Part shown: positions 45,965 through 56,183 of the stretch, in pieces
Layout of the letters: every line of letters begins with the position of its first letter
How positions within the stretch are numbered: position 1 is the first letter of the stretch
Source: Xylophilus rhododendri
GTDB lineage: Bacteria > Pseudomonadota > Gammaproteobacteria > Burkholderiales > Burkholderiaceae_C
Direction of reading: 5' to 3'
NCBI RefSeq assembly: GCF_009906855.1
Contig: NZ_CP047650.1
Location: forward strand, 3,038,001 to 3,102,000
DNA length: 64,000 bases
Notes under the pieces: model-generated
Database searches by the model: none
The model's input: only the letters and a program-made list of their open reading frames with translations
Told to the model about the DNA's origin: nothing
Program-made: the position numbers and the translations under genes

Positions 45965-47269
45965 TCAGTGGTGGTCGTCGTGGCGCGCGATCTGCAGCAG
46001 GTGGTCGACTTCCTCGGGGTAGCGTTTGAGGTTGTTCTGGTGCCAGCGCATGATCATCCACATCATGCCGGCCACCACCACGCCGAAGGCGGTGATCGCA
46101 CCGAAGGCCGACAGGCCGAACTTGGTCGACACGCTGTAGAAGGCGCCCAGGCCCAGGATGCAGGCCTGCTCGTTGAAGTTTTGCACGGCGATGGAGCGGC
46201 CGGCGCCCATCAGGTTGTGGCCGCGGTGCTGCAGCAGCGCGTTCATCGGCACCACCAGGAAGCCGCCGATGCCGCCCAGCAGGATCAGGAAGGGCGCCGC
46301 CAGCCAGACATTGGTGATGAAGTTCATGAAGATGACCAGCACCCCCATGCAGATGCCCAGCGGAATCACCCGCGTGGCCATGTCCAGGCGCATGCGCATC
46401 GAGGCCAGCACCGCACCCACGGCGGTGCCCACGGCGACCACGCCGACCAGCGACGAAGCCTTGGTCGTGCCGTAGCCCAGCGCCGCCGCGCTCCAGGCCA
46501 GCACGATGTAGCGCAGATTGCCCGACACGCCCCAGAACAGCGTGGTGGTCGACAGCGAGATCTGGCCCAGCCGGTCGCGCCACAGGCGGGAGTTGCAGGT
46601 CCAGAAATCGGGCAGCAGTTCGAGCGCGTTGCACCACATGCTGCGGCTCGGATCCTTGCGCAGCGGACGCATCTGCACGCCGGTGTCGGGGATGCGGGTG
46701 TTGAACCAGGCGGCCAGGGCGTAGATGAAGATCAGCACCAGGATGGCGGCCTCGGGCGGCGTGTCGATGCCGGTGTCGAAGTAGGGCAGGTCGAAGCCCA
46801 GCAGGAAGCCCGAGACCTGGTGCCCCACCAGCTGGCCGCCGAAGAGCACGCCCAGGATGATGGAGCCGATGGTCAGCCCCTCGATCCAGCCGTTGGCCTT
46901 GACCAGCTGCGAAGCCGGCAGCAGCTCGGTGAGGATGCCGTACTTGGCCGGCGAATAGGCCGCAGCGCCCAGGCCCACGATGGCGTAGGCCGCCAGGGGG
47001 TGCGCGCCGAACAGCATCATCAGGCAGCCCACCACCTTGATCGCGTTGCTGTAGAACATGACGCGCCCCTTCGGCCGGGCATCCGCGAACGCCCCCACGA
47101 AGGGTGCGAGCACCACGTAGAACAGGGCGAACATGGGAACCAATGCGGCGCGCTGCCATTCGGCGGCACCGGAGGTGCGGAGCAGTTCGACGGCAGCGAC
47201 GAATAGCGCGTTGTCTGCCAGCGACGAGAAGAACTGCGCCGACATGATCGTGAAGAAACCGCGTTTCAT
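45965..47269 (-). CDS. lplT: Lysophospholipid transporter LplT
   Basis: 434 residues from ATG 47269 (an ATG nine bases upstream also fits). A major-facilitator-type transporter flipping lysophospholipids across the inner membrane for re-acylation. The family start KRGFFTIMSAQFFSSLADNALFVAAVELL and AAYSPAKYGILTELLP are typical. About twelve hydrophobic helices are present. In E. coli the partner Aas is adjacent; here no acyltransferase is nearby. It diverges from alr with a 180-base gap. Confidence 0.92.
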   Translation of the reverse strand: MKRGFFTIMSAQFFSSLADNALFVAAVELLRTSGAAEWQRAALVPMFALFYVVLAPFVGAFADARPKGRVMFYSNAIKVVGCLMMLFGAHPLAAYAIVGLGAAAYSPAKYGILTELLPASQLVKANGWIEGLTIGSIILGVLFGGQLVGHQVSGFLLGFDLPYFDTGIDTPPEAAILVLIFIYALAAWFNTRIPDTGVQMRPLRKDPSRSMWCNALELLPDFWTCNSRLWRDRLGQISLSTTTLFWGVSGNLRYIVLAWSAAALGYGTTKASSLVGVVAVGTAVGAVLASMRMRLDMATRVIPLGICMGVLVIFMNFITNVWLAAPFLILLGGIGGFLVVPMNALLQHRGHNLMGAGRSIAVQNFNEQACILGLGAFYSVSTKFGLSAFGAITAFGVVVAGMMWMIMRWHQNNLKRYPEEVDHLLQIARHDDHH

Positions 47270-47448
47270 CGATGGCATGCGGGCCGGTGTTGAAGCCGGC
47301 GCTTATGAGTGACTGCTCTTCGGGTTTCTGAGGAAGGCGGGTTATAGCATGCAGTACCCGAAGCCCTGTTCCGAATGTCCGACCCGGCTGCCGGTGAGTT
47401 ATCGCCTGACAGAATGCCCGTCATCGTTTTAGAGATCCCAAAAGCGCC

Positions 47449-48554
47449 ATGCCCCGTCCCATCCTCGCCACCATCCATGCCGACGCCCTGCGCCACAACC
47501 TCGACCGCATGCGCCGTGCGGCGCAGGACGCGCGGGTCTGGGCGGTGGTCAAGGCCAATGCCTACGGTCACGGCATCGAACGTGTCTTCGAATCCTTCCG
47601 CGCCGCCGACGGCTTCGCCATGCTGGACCTGGCCGAGGCCGAACGCGTGCGCGCCCTGGGCTGGCGGGGCCCGGTGATGCTGCTCGAAGGCATCTTCGAG
47701 GCGCGCGACCTGGAGCTGTGCTCGCGCCTGCAGATCTGGCATGCGGTGCATACCGACGAGCAGATCGACATGCTGGCGGCGCACAAGACGCAGGCGCCGC
47801 ACCGCGTCTTCCTGAAGCTCAACTCCGGCATGAACCGCCTGGGTTTCTCGCCCGACCGCTTCCGCACGGCCTACGCCCGGCTGTCGGCCCTGCCGCAGGT
47901 CGACGAGATCTCCTTCATGACCCACTTCAGCGATGCCGACGGCGAACGCGGCATCGCCCACCAGCGCGCCGCCTTCGAACGCGCCACCGCCGACCTGCCG
48001 GGCGAACGCAGCCTGTGCAACACCGCCGCCCTGCTGCGCCACGCCACCGACGCGGCGGTGCGCGGCGACTGGGTGCGGCCCGGCATCGGCCTCTACGGCG
48101 GTGCGCCGGACTTCCCGCAGCACGACATCGCCCACTGGCAGCTGCAGCCGACGATGACACTGTCCTCGCGCATCATCGGCCTGCAGCAGCTGGCGGCCGG
48201 CGACACCATCGGCTATGGGTCGAGCTTCACCGCCGACGCCGCCCTGCGTGTGGGCACGGTGGCCTGCGGTTATGCCGACGGTTATCCGCGTCTGGCGGGA
48301 ACCGGCACGCCGGTGCTGGTGGACGGCGTGCGCACCCGCCTGCTGGGCCGGGTCAGCATGGACATGCTGGCGGTCGACCTGACACCGGTGCCGCAGGCCG
48401 GCTTCGGCACGGAGGTGACGCTCTGGGGCAAGGCCCGAAGGACGGCTCCGCGCAAGCCGTGCTGCCCATCGACGAGGTGGCCCGGGCGGCATCGACCATC
48501 GGCTACGAACTCATGTGCGCCGTGGCGCCGCGGGTGCCTGTGGTGCTGGGTTAA
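47449..48554 (+). pseudogene. alr: Alanine racemase Alr with one apparent frameshift
   Basis: Interconverts L- and D-alanine for peptidoglycan. The PLP lysine is Lys35 in [23 protein letters not shown] and [13 protein letters not shown] are also present. Near 48434-48437 the reading frame is lost: from there the intended C terminus ([38 protein letters not shown]) is in the next frame and ends at 48554. One additional C or G in the GGCCC run restores a 368-residue protein of normal length. A single-base loss at a short C run, as in moaC, suggests sequencing or assembly error; alr is usually required for growth. Confidence 0.9.
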
Positions 48555-48809
48555 GCGGCGCAGCCCAGGCCCCGTATTGAATTATCTGAAGATTGGATAG
48601 ATATATATCTTCGACATTGGTGCCGAGAAGGGAAAATGCCGGCGTTGATATATGCAGATGTGCTGTGACACGATGATTCGTGCGCAAATGTAGGTAGAAC
48701 GACGGTTATCAGATTGCATGCCGCGCTATTTGGGGCAACCATCCGCCGCCGCGCCGGGCGCCAAGCCCGCCGCGAGGCGGATCGTTCATTCAACCATGTG
48801 GTGCCATTT

Positions 48810-50159
48810 ATGCTGTCTCTTACCGATATTGAGGATTCTCCCACCGAAGTTTCCAAAATGGAATCCGTCTGCGATGCCCTCGCGGCGGATTTTTCCCGTG
48901 ATAACTGCTACCGCTCGGCGCATTTGAGCATGACCGCCAGCGAGAATTATCCGAGCAAATTCGTGCGTGCCATGGGCGGCGCGATGCAGGGCGCGTTCTA
49001 TGAATTCGCCCCGCCATACTCCACTGCCGAAGGCGAATGGCATTTTCCGGATTCGGGTGCGCAGGCGGCGCTGGTGCAGAAGCTGGCGCAACTCGGCTGC
49101 CAGATGTTCCAGGCCCAAACCTTCGACTGGCGCCCCAATGGCGGCGCGGCGGCCGAGCAGGCGGTGCTGCTGGGCACCTGCTCGCGCGGCGATGCCTTCG
49201 TGCATTTCGGCCACCAGGATGGCGGCCATTCCTCGCTGGAGGAACTCGCGCGCAAGATCGGCATCGGCATTTTCCATATTCCGGTGCAGGAAGATAGCCT
49301 GCTGATCGATGTCCAGCGCCTGGCCGAATTGCTCGCCGCGCAACCCGAAATAAAACTGGTGATACTCGACCAGTCCTTCAAGCTGCGCTGGCAGCCGCTG
49401 GCGGAAATCCGCGAAATCATGCCGCCCACCGTGACTTTGGCCTATGACGCCAGCCACGATGGCGGGCTGATTTTGGGCGGTGTATTGCCGCAGCCGCTGG
49501 CGGCCGGCGCGGATATCGTGCTCGGTAATACCCATAAGACGATTCCGGGGCCGCAAAAGGGTTATGTGGCGTTTTTCAATGCGCGGCATCCGGTGCTCAA
49601 GCCGGTATCCGACTGGATCTGCCCCTATATGCAGAGTAATTCCCATGCCGAATTGCTGGTGCCGTTCTATATGGCATTGGTCGAAATATCGCTTTTCGGC
49701 AGGCCGTATGCGCAGCAGATCGTCAAGAACGCGAAGGCGCTGGCCTTGTGCATGCATGCGGAGGGCTTGCGGGTGGTGGGCGAATCCTTCGGCTATACCG
49801 AGACGCACCAGGTGCTGGTCTCCATCGGCAGCCCGGGCGAGGCGCTGCATGCGGCGGCGCACCTGCTGGCGCTGGCGGGCATACGCTGCAACAACATCGA
49901 GATTCCCGGCTCGGGCGGCCGGCATGGCCTGCGCTTCGGCGTGCAGGCCCTGACGCGGCGCGGCATCCAGGAGATCGACATGGCGGTCATCGCCCGTTTC
50001 ATCGCCCGGGTGCTGGTGCGCAAGGAGCCGCCGGAACTGGTGCGCAACGAGGTGGCGCTCTTCCTGCGCAGCTTTCCGCTGCATCCGCTGGCCTTTTCGC
50101 TGGACAGCCAGTATGAGGAGCCGCATGCGATACGGCTGCGGGAAGAGGTTGCCGCCTGA
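48810..50159 (+). CDS. Serine hydroxymethyltransferase-like PLP enzyme of unknown substrate
   Basis: 449 residues from ATG 48810; ATG 48714 or 48858 are alternatives and none has a clear ribosome site. The SHMT-like fold type I layout is seen: MTASENYPSKFVRAMGGAMQGAFYEF, then a HFGHQDGGHSS string, AYDASHDGGLILGG, and the PLP lysine Lys243 in NTHKTIPGPQKG. Compared with GlyA, the PLP segment is THKTIPGPQ rather than THKTLRGPR, and the N terminus differs. Such SHMT-like enzymes include threonine and fluorothreonine transaldolases. No pathway genes are adjacent. The 255-base upstream gap is markedly A+T-rich, suggesting acquisition. A hairpin follows the stop. Confidence 0.75.
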   Translation: MLSLTDIEDSPTEVSKMESVCDALAADFSRDNCYRSAHLSMTASENYPSKFVRAMGGAMQGAFYEFAPPYSTAEGEWHFPDSGAQAALVQKLAQLGCQMFQAQTFDWRPNGGAAAEQAVLLGTCSRGDAFVHFGHQDGGHSSLEELARKIGIGIFHIPVQEDSLLIDVQRLAELLAAQPEIKLVILDQSFKLRWQPLAEIREIMPPTVTLAYDASHDGGLILGGVLPQPLAAGADIVLGNTHKTIPGPQKGYVAFFNARHPVLKPVSDWICPYMQSNSHAELLVPFYMALVEISLFGRPYAQQIVKNAKALALCMHAEGLRVVGESFGYTETHQVLVSIGSPGEALHAAAHLLALAGIRCNNIEIPGSGGRHGLRFGVQALTRRGIQEIDMAVIARFIARVLVRKEPPELVRNEVALFLRSFPLHPLAFSLDSQYEEPHAIRLREEVAA

Positions 50160-50164
50160 AACGA

Positions 50165-50188
50165 GAAAAGCCCCCGCAAGGGCTTTTC
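50165..50188 (+). terminator. Hairpin after the SHMT-like gene
   Basis: GAAAAGCCC (50165-50173) and GGGCTTTTC (50180-50188) form a perfect stem with a six-base loop, placed between convergent genes. The T run lies within the stem, so it may terminate from both sides with moderate strength. Confidence 0.65.
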
Positions 50189-50207
50189 GTCAGGCCTGGC
50201 GAGGCGC

Positions 50208-50663
50208 TCAGGACATCTGCTTCTGGCGGTCGCGCAGCAGCTTGATCTGGTCGTGGTTGCGCTGCACGCCCTGCAGCTGCTGTTCGACCAGGGCACGCAC
50301 CGGTGCCGGCAGGTCCTTCTGGGCGGCCTTGCGGTAGCGCGCCAGGGCGCTGTCTTCGCCGCGTTCGGCTTCTTCGAGCAGGCTCAGGTCGGTGGCGGTG
50401 GTGAGCTTGCTGCGCACGGCCACCCAGCCGCGGTGCAGTGCGCCGCTGGCGGTGCCGCCGTCCTCGGGAGTGCCGCCCTGGGTGGTGACGGCCTGCTCCA
50501 GGTCGCTCACCGAAGCGCGGATCTCTTCGGCGCGGCGCTGGAAGGTCTGCTTGAGTTCCGGTGCCTGGGCGCGTTCGGCCAGTTCGCGGAAGCCGTATTC
50601 GCCGTCGTGCGAGGTTTCGATCAGGTCGTTGAGGGTGTCGATGACATCGTCGCGTGCGCTCAT
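50208..50663 (-). CDS. PA2169-family four-helix-bundle protein (DUF2383)
   Basis: 151 residues, all alpha. The ferritin-like DUF2383 start DVIDTLNDLIETSHDGEYGFRELAERA is characteristic, with conserved Glu/His/Asp in the bundle. The function is unknown; related proteins respond to stress. ATG 50663 lies behind an AAGGAGT site. It converges with the SHMT-like gene. Confidence 0.87.
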   Translation of the reverse strand: MSARDDVIDTLNDLIETSHDGEYGFRELAERAQAPELKQTFQRRAEEIRASVSDLEQAVTTQGGTPEDGGTASGALHRGWVAVRSKLTTATDLSLLEEAERGEDSALARYRKAAQKDLPAPVRALVEQQLQGVQRNHDQIKLLRDRQKQMS

Positions 50664-50836
50664 AGCGGTTACTCCTTGAGGGTTTGAGAATTTGCCGAAG
50701 ACGCGGCGCGGGTCTCTTCAGCTCGCGCCCCGTCGTCGTCGCAAAACCCATCTTGGGCGCCTGCCGCGGCCGCTGCGTCGGCGCCCGGACCCTGTGCCTG
50801 TAGGACGGCGGGGACGGGATCCGCGCGCCGAGCAAC

Positions 50837-52084
50837 TCAGCCGAAGAACAGGTAGCCGATGCCGATGGCGGCCACCAGCCCCACCGCATCGGCCACCAGC
50901 GCGCAGCCCAGCGCATGGCGTGTGTCGCGCAGGCCGGCGCTGCCGCCGTAGACCGCCAGCACGTAGAAGGTGGTCTCGGTGGAGCCCTGCATGATGGCGG
51001 CCAGGCGGGCGGGGAAGGAATCGACGCCATAGGTCGTCATCACATCGACCATCAATGCCCGGGCGCCCGAGCCCGACAGGATCTTCATCAGCCCCACCGG
51101 CAGGGCGGGCAGGAAGCGGGTGTCCAGCCCCAGCGCGGATGCGGCCGAGCCGATCGCGCCCATCAGCGCATCCATGCAGCCGGCGGCGCGGAACAGGGCG
51201 ATCGCGCAGAGCATGGCGACCAGGTAGGGGACGATCTGCACCGCCACGCCGAAGCCCTCCTTGGCGCCTTCCACGAACACCTCGTAGACCGGCACCCGCC
51301 GCCAGGCGCCGACGGCCAGGAACATCGCCACCAGGCCCAGGATGCAGGCCGCGCCGGCCACACCCGCGGCCTGTGCCAGCTGCGCGCTCGGCAGTCTCGA
51401 CAAGGCCCACAGCAAGACGCCGCCGCCGGCGGCCAGGCCCAGCAGCGGCAGCCACCAGCGCGGGCGCCACAGCGCGAAGCCCTGGCAGGCGGCCACGGCG
51501 AGGAAGCCGGCCAGACAGGAGACACCGGTGACCAGCAGCGTCGGCAGGAAGATGGCGGCGGCATCGAAATGCGCCACCTTCTGCTGCATGGCGATGCTCT
51601 GGCGCACGGCGATGACCGCGGTCGGCACCAGGGTCAGGCCGGCGGTGTTGAGCACCATGAACATGATCTGGGCGTCGCTGGCGGTGTGCGGGCGCGGGTT
51701 GAGGGTCTGCAGCTCGCGCATGGCCGACAGGCCCAGCGGCGTGGCGGCGTTGTCCAGGCCGAGCAGGTTGGCCGACAGGTTCATGGTCATCGCGCCCTGG
51801 GCCGGATGGCCCGCAGGCACGCCGGGGAACACGGCGCGCAGCAGCGGCGCGACACGCCGCGCCAGGCCCTCGACCAGGCCGGCGCGTTCGCCCACCTTCA
51901 GGAAGCCCAGCCACAGCGCCATCACGCCGGTCAGCCCCAGGGCGATGTCGAAGCCGCTGCGCGCCGCGTCGAACAGGGCGGCCACCAGGCGGGCGAAGAC
52001 CTCGGCGTCGCCGCCCAGGAAACGCGCCAGGGCGGTGACGATGGCCACCAGGAAGAAACCGAGCCAGACCAGGTTGATGACCAT
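50837..52084 (-). CDS. SpmA-SpmB fusion, nucleoside recognition (Gate) domain membrane protein
   Basis: 415 residues from ATG 52084. About ten hydrophobic segments. The SpmA half has GAMTMNLSANLLGLDNAATPLGL near residue 105, and the SpmB half has FVEGAKEGFGVAVQIVPYLVAMLCAIALFRAAG near 265, followed by GSTETTFYVLAVYGG. In sporulating Firmicutes these are two proteins of spore maturation; fused forms are widespread in Gram-negatives with an unknown role, probably small-solute transport. It diverges from an alpha/beta hydrolase. Confidence 0.88.
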   Translation of the reverse strand: MVINLVWLGFFLVAIVTALARFLGGDAEVFARLVAALFDAARSGFDIALGLTGVMALWLGFLKVGERAGLVEGLARRVAPLLRAVFPGVPAGHPAQGAMTMNLSANLLGLDNAATPLGLSAMRELQTLNPRPHTASDAQIMFMVLNTAGLTLVPTAVIAVRQSIAMQQKVAHFDAAAIFLPTLLVTGVSCLAGFLAVAACQGFALWRPRWWLPLLGLAAGGGVLLWALSRLPSAQLAQAAGVAGAACILGLVAMFLAVGAWRRVPVYEVFVEGAKEGFGVAVQIVPYLVAMLCAIALFRAAGCMDALMGAIGSAASALGLDTRFLPALPVGLMKILSGSGARALMVDVMTTYGVDSFPARLAAIMQGSTETTFYVLAVYGGSAGLRDTRHALGCALVADAVGLVAAIGIGYLFFG

Positions 52085-52208
52085 GCGGGAGCAGACCGAA
52101 AAAGAAGGGCGCCAGGCGTGCGCCGCGCACGGCGGCGAGAATCGGGCGATGCCCGCTGCGGCGATTGTCATGCCGCGGCCATCCTCCCTTCCTGCGATTG
52201 CCCGCCGA

Positions 52209-53108
52209 ATGTCCGACACGACCCTCTCCCACGTAGCCGCGCTGCCCTTTGTTTTCGATGCCGCCGCAGACGACAGCGCGCAGGAGGCCATCGCGGCCCT
52301 GCAGGCGCGCACCGTCCGCGAGACGGCCGAGGTGGACGGCTGCCCGGTGGTCTTTCGGCGCATCGGCAACGGTCCGCCGCTGCTGCTGCTGCACGGCGGC
52401 CACGGCAGCTGGCTGCACTGGGTGCGCAACGTCGATGCCCTCTCGGCGCGCCACACCCTGTGGCTGGCCGACATGCCGGGTTATGGCGACTCCGGCGTGC
52501 CCGAAGGTGCGCAGACGCTGGAGAACATCGTCGGTGTGCTCGGCCGGGCGGTAGATCAGCTGCTGGGCGAATCGACCGCGCTGGACATCGCCGGCTTCTC
52601 CTTCGGCGGCCTGTGCGCGGCGACGTTGGCCGCGGCGCGGCCGCAGGTGCGGCGTGTCGCCCTGCTGGGCCCGGGCGGCCACGGCCTGCCGCGGCGCGAG
52701 CGGCTGGGCATGCTCAACTGGAAGGACCTGCCGCCGGGGCCGGAGCGCGACGCGCGCCTGCACCACAACCTGGCGGCGCTGATGCTGCACGAGCCCGCGC
52801 ACATCGATGCCATGGCGCTGGCGCTGCACCGGTCGGCCTGCGTCAACACCCGCTGGCGCAGCAAGGGCCTGTCGCGCCGCGCGCTGCTGCCGGATGCGCT
52901 GGAGATCCTGTCGCAGCGCCAGGTGCCGGTGCTGCTGGCCTGGGGCGAGCACGACGTCACCGCCGTTCCCACGCAGGCCGGTCCGGCGCTGCTGGCCGGC
53001 GCCAGCCAGATGGAACTGGTCATCGTGCCCAATGCGGGCCACTGGCTGCAGTACGAGGCGGCGGACGCCACCGACCGGCTGTTGCTGGACTGGTTCGCGC
53101 CGGCCTGA
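52209..53108 (+). CDS. Alpha/beta-fold hydrolase
   Basis: 299 residues from ATG 52209. Oxyanion segment LLLLHGGHGSW, nucleophile Ser in the elbow GFSFGG, acid Asp in AWGEHDVTAVP and His in NAGHWLQYE complete the catalytic triad. No signal peptide. The HGG start and GFSFGG elbow resemble the meta-cleavage-product hydrolase/esterase group, but no aromatic pathway is nearby. It converges with the Bug gene with 6 bases between stops. Confidence 0.88.
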   Translation: MSDTTLSHVAALPFVFDAAADDSAQEAIAALQARTVRETAEVDGCPVVFRRIGNGPPLLLLHGGHGSWLHWVRNVDALSARHTLWLADMPGYGDSGVPEGAQTLENIVGVLGRAVDQLLGESTALDIAGFSFGGLCAATLAAARPQVRRVALLGPGGHGLPRRERLGMLNWKDLPPGPERDARLHHNLAALMLHEPAHIDAMALALHRSACVNTRWRSKGLSRRALLPDALEILSQRQVPVLLAWGEHDVTAVPTQAGPALLAGASQMELVIVPNAGHWLQYEAADATDRLLLDWFAPA

Positions 53109-53114
53109 AGCCGG

Positions 53115-54110
53115 TCAAGTGTCCGCGCTGAAGCCGATCGTCTTGACGATGCCGCGCCAGCGCTCGGTATCGGATTTCAGCGCTGCGGCCAGCTGCTCCG
53201 GCGTGCTGCCCTGGGCCTCCAGGCCCATGGCGGCCAGGCCGTCGATGGTGTCGCGCTGGGCCAGCGCGGCGCGGATGGTGCCGTTGAGTTTCTGCACCGT
53301 GTCCGGCGCCGCCTTCGCCGGCAGGAAAAAGCCGTACCACTCGCTGAAGGCCAGGTCCTTGAAGCCCTGCTCCACCAGCGTCGGCGTGCCCGGCGCGAAG
53401 CGGCTGCGCTTGGCGCCCGAGACCCCCAGCAGCCGGCATTTGCCCGCCTGCACATACTGGATGAATTCGCCCACCGGACCGGACACGGCCGGGATCTGCC
53501 CGCCGATCATGTCCAGGATCGCCGGCTGCGAACCGCGGTAGGCCACATGGGTCATCTCGATGCCGCCGGCACGGCCGAGCAGGATGCCGATGAAGTGAGG
53601 CGAGGAGCCGGCCGCCGGCGAGCCGAAGGCGGCGCGCTCCGGGCGGCCCTTGCACCAGGCCAGGTATTCGGGAACCGTCCTGATGCGGTCGGGCACCGAG
53701 GGGCCGACGGCGAAACCGTAGTCGAAGACCGAGCCGATGCTGACCGGCGTCAGGTCGGCCACCGGGTCGTAGGAAAGCTTCTTGTAGGTGTGCGGATAGA
53801 TGCCCAGCATGGACATCGGCGTCAACAGCATGGTGGCGCCGTCGGCCGGCTGGCTCTTGACGTACTGGATCGCGATCTGGCCGCTGGCGCCGGTGCGGTT
53901 CTCCACGAAGGCCGCGTTGGCATAGGCCGGATGCAGCTTCTCGGCGATGCGGCGGCTGACCGCGTCGGCCGTGCCGCCTGCGGCGAAACCATTGACCACA
54001 CGAGCCGACTCGAGAACTGCGCCCTGCGCCCGGGCGATGTCCCAGGCGGCGGTGGCGGGAAGCAGGGCGGCCGCCTGCATCAGGCGGCGGCGGGAAGCGG
54101 AGAACATCAT
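53115..54110 (-). CDS. Bug-type tripartite tricarboxylate transporter substrate-binding protein
   Basis: 331 residues from ATG 54110, behind AAGG. The signal SRRRLMQAAALLPATAAWDIARAQ has an RR motif, possibly Tat-type. Family features: VVNGFAAGGTADAVSRRIAEKLH, NRTGASGQIAIQYVKSQPADGATML, MTHVAYRG and VSGPVGEFIQYVQAGKCRLL. Ligand unknown. The neighbouring hydrolase may process the imported compound, which is inference. Confidence 0.9.
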   Translation of the reverse strand: MMFSASRRRLMQAAALLPATAAWDIARAQGAVLESARVVNGFAAGGTADAVSRRIAEKLHPAYANAAFVENRTGASGQIAIQYVKSQPADGATMLLTPMSMLGIYPHTYKKLSYDPVADLTPVSIGSVFDYGFAVGPSVPDRIRTVPEYLAWCKGRPERAAFGSPAAGSSPHFIGILLGRAGGIEMTHVAYRGSQPAILDMIGGQIPAVSGPVGEFIQYVQAGKCRLLGVSGAKRSRFAPGTPTLVEQGFKDLAFSEWYGFFLPAKAAPDTVQKLNGTIRAALAQRDTIDGLAAMGLEAQGSTPEQLAAALKSDTERWRGIVKTIGFSADT

Positions 54111-54194
54111 CGGACCTTGGGGCAACTGGGAAACCCGCGATTGTCCGTCGGAGCGGACGCGGCAGTCTCAGGGGTGTCCCGGGGCCCGGCCGGA

Positions 54195-54521
54195 TCAGTT
54201 GCCGCTGCCGCCGAAGTTGGTATCGACGAAATCCGCCTGGTGGTACTTCAGGGGCTTGCCGCGGCGCTTGTTGACCTGGTCGGAGGCGGCGCTGAGCAGC
54301 TCGGTCACCCGGAAGGTGGTCTCCACGTATTCGCGCCGGTCGGTCGAATGGTTGAGCCGCAGCATCAACCGGGTCAGGGAGATGGAATAGCGGTTGCCGG
54401 TGCCGAATTCGGCATCGAGTTCGGCCTTGGCGTCGAACGTGACGTTCATGACCGCATCGACCTGGCCTTGGGCCCGGGTCAGCAAAGCAAGCTTGGCGAG
54501 AAAATCATCGAATTTGTTCAT
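54195..54521 (-). CDS. Small conserved hypothetical protein
   Basis: 108 residues. MNKFDDFLAKLALLTRAQGQVDAVMNVTFDAKAELD opens the protein; a helical core and a Gly/Ser tail follow. No signal peptide, membrane helix, cysteine or recognised motif. The coding bias and start position, directly below a distinctive palindromic intergenic region, support a real gene, but I cannot name its family. Confidence 0.6.
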   Translation of the reverse strand: MNKFDDFLAKLALLTRAQGQVDAVMNVTFDAKAELDAEFGTGNRYSISLTRLMLRLNHSTDRREYVETTFRVTELLSAASDQVNKRRGKPLKYHQADFVDTNFGGSGN

Positions 54522-54593
54522 ACCTGCCTCGTATCTTCCCTTCTACGCAGGAAGTGGAAGCCCGGATGAGACCGGGTTTTCCCTGATCATAAA

Positions 54594-54616
54594 GGACACG
54601 TGTCCAATTTGTGTCC
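54594..54616. promoter_or_regulatory. Palindromic operator candidate between the small gene and radA
   Basis: A perfect 12-base palindrome, GGACACGTGTCC at 54594-54605, is followed by a further copy of the half-site GTGTCC at 54611-54616, 11 bases on from the first GTGTCC. The combination of palindrome and helical-phase direct repeat is typical of a regulator site. It lies 73 bases from the small minus-strand gene and about 100 bases from radA. The regulator is unknown. Confidence 0.5.
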
Positions 54617-54667
54617 AGCATGCCTAAATTCAGCGGGTTTTGCCAGGGTTCTCGTGTGTACGCCGCG

Positions 54668-54704
54668 TGAAGTAGGGCCGGCCGTACCGATATAGTCGGC
54701 CGGC
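54668..54704 (+). promoter_or_regulatory. Probable radA promoter with overlapping inverted repeat
   Basis: TATAGT at 54691-54696 is a near-consensus -10 box with a weak -35 (GTGAAG at 54667-54672) 18 bases upstream. The start point would fall near 54703, only about four bases before the radA ATG at 54707. GCCGGCCG (54677-54684) and CGGCCGGC (54697-54704) form a perfect inverted repeat around the -10 box. No ribosome-binding site is seen, so radA mRNA may be essentially leaderless. Confidence 0.45.
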
Positions 54705-54706
54705 TT

Positions 54707-56095
<1,389 letters not shown>

Positions 56096-56121
56096 CCCTG
56101 CGCCGCCCGGCGGATCTCTGG

Positions 56122-56140
56122 GATGAGAACCATTCTCGTC
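56122..56140. promoter_or_regulatory. Fur box upstream of the DUF4198 gene
   Basis: ATGAGAACCATTCTCGT at 56123-56139 is an almost perfect match to the beta-proteobacterial Fur box core, ATGAGAATCATTCTCAT (two differences). It lies 44 bases before the start of the next gene, in its promoter region. Iron-dependent repression by Fur is therefore expected. Confidence 0.8.
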
Positions 56141-56183
56141 TTGTAGACTTGCTTTCGTTTTCCTTTCAAAAGACATCCGAGCC

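Noticed and set aside
52160..52474. Upstream extension of the SpmA-SpmB gene to about 545 residues
   Set aside because: The added part overlaps the divergent hydrolase and has no hydrophobic pattern; ATG 52084 begins the first membrane helix.
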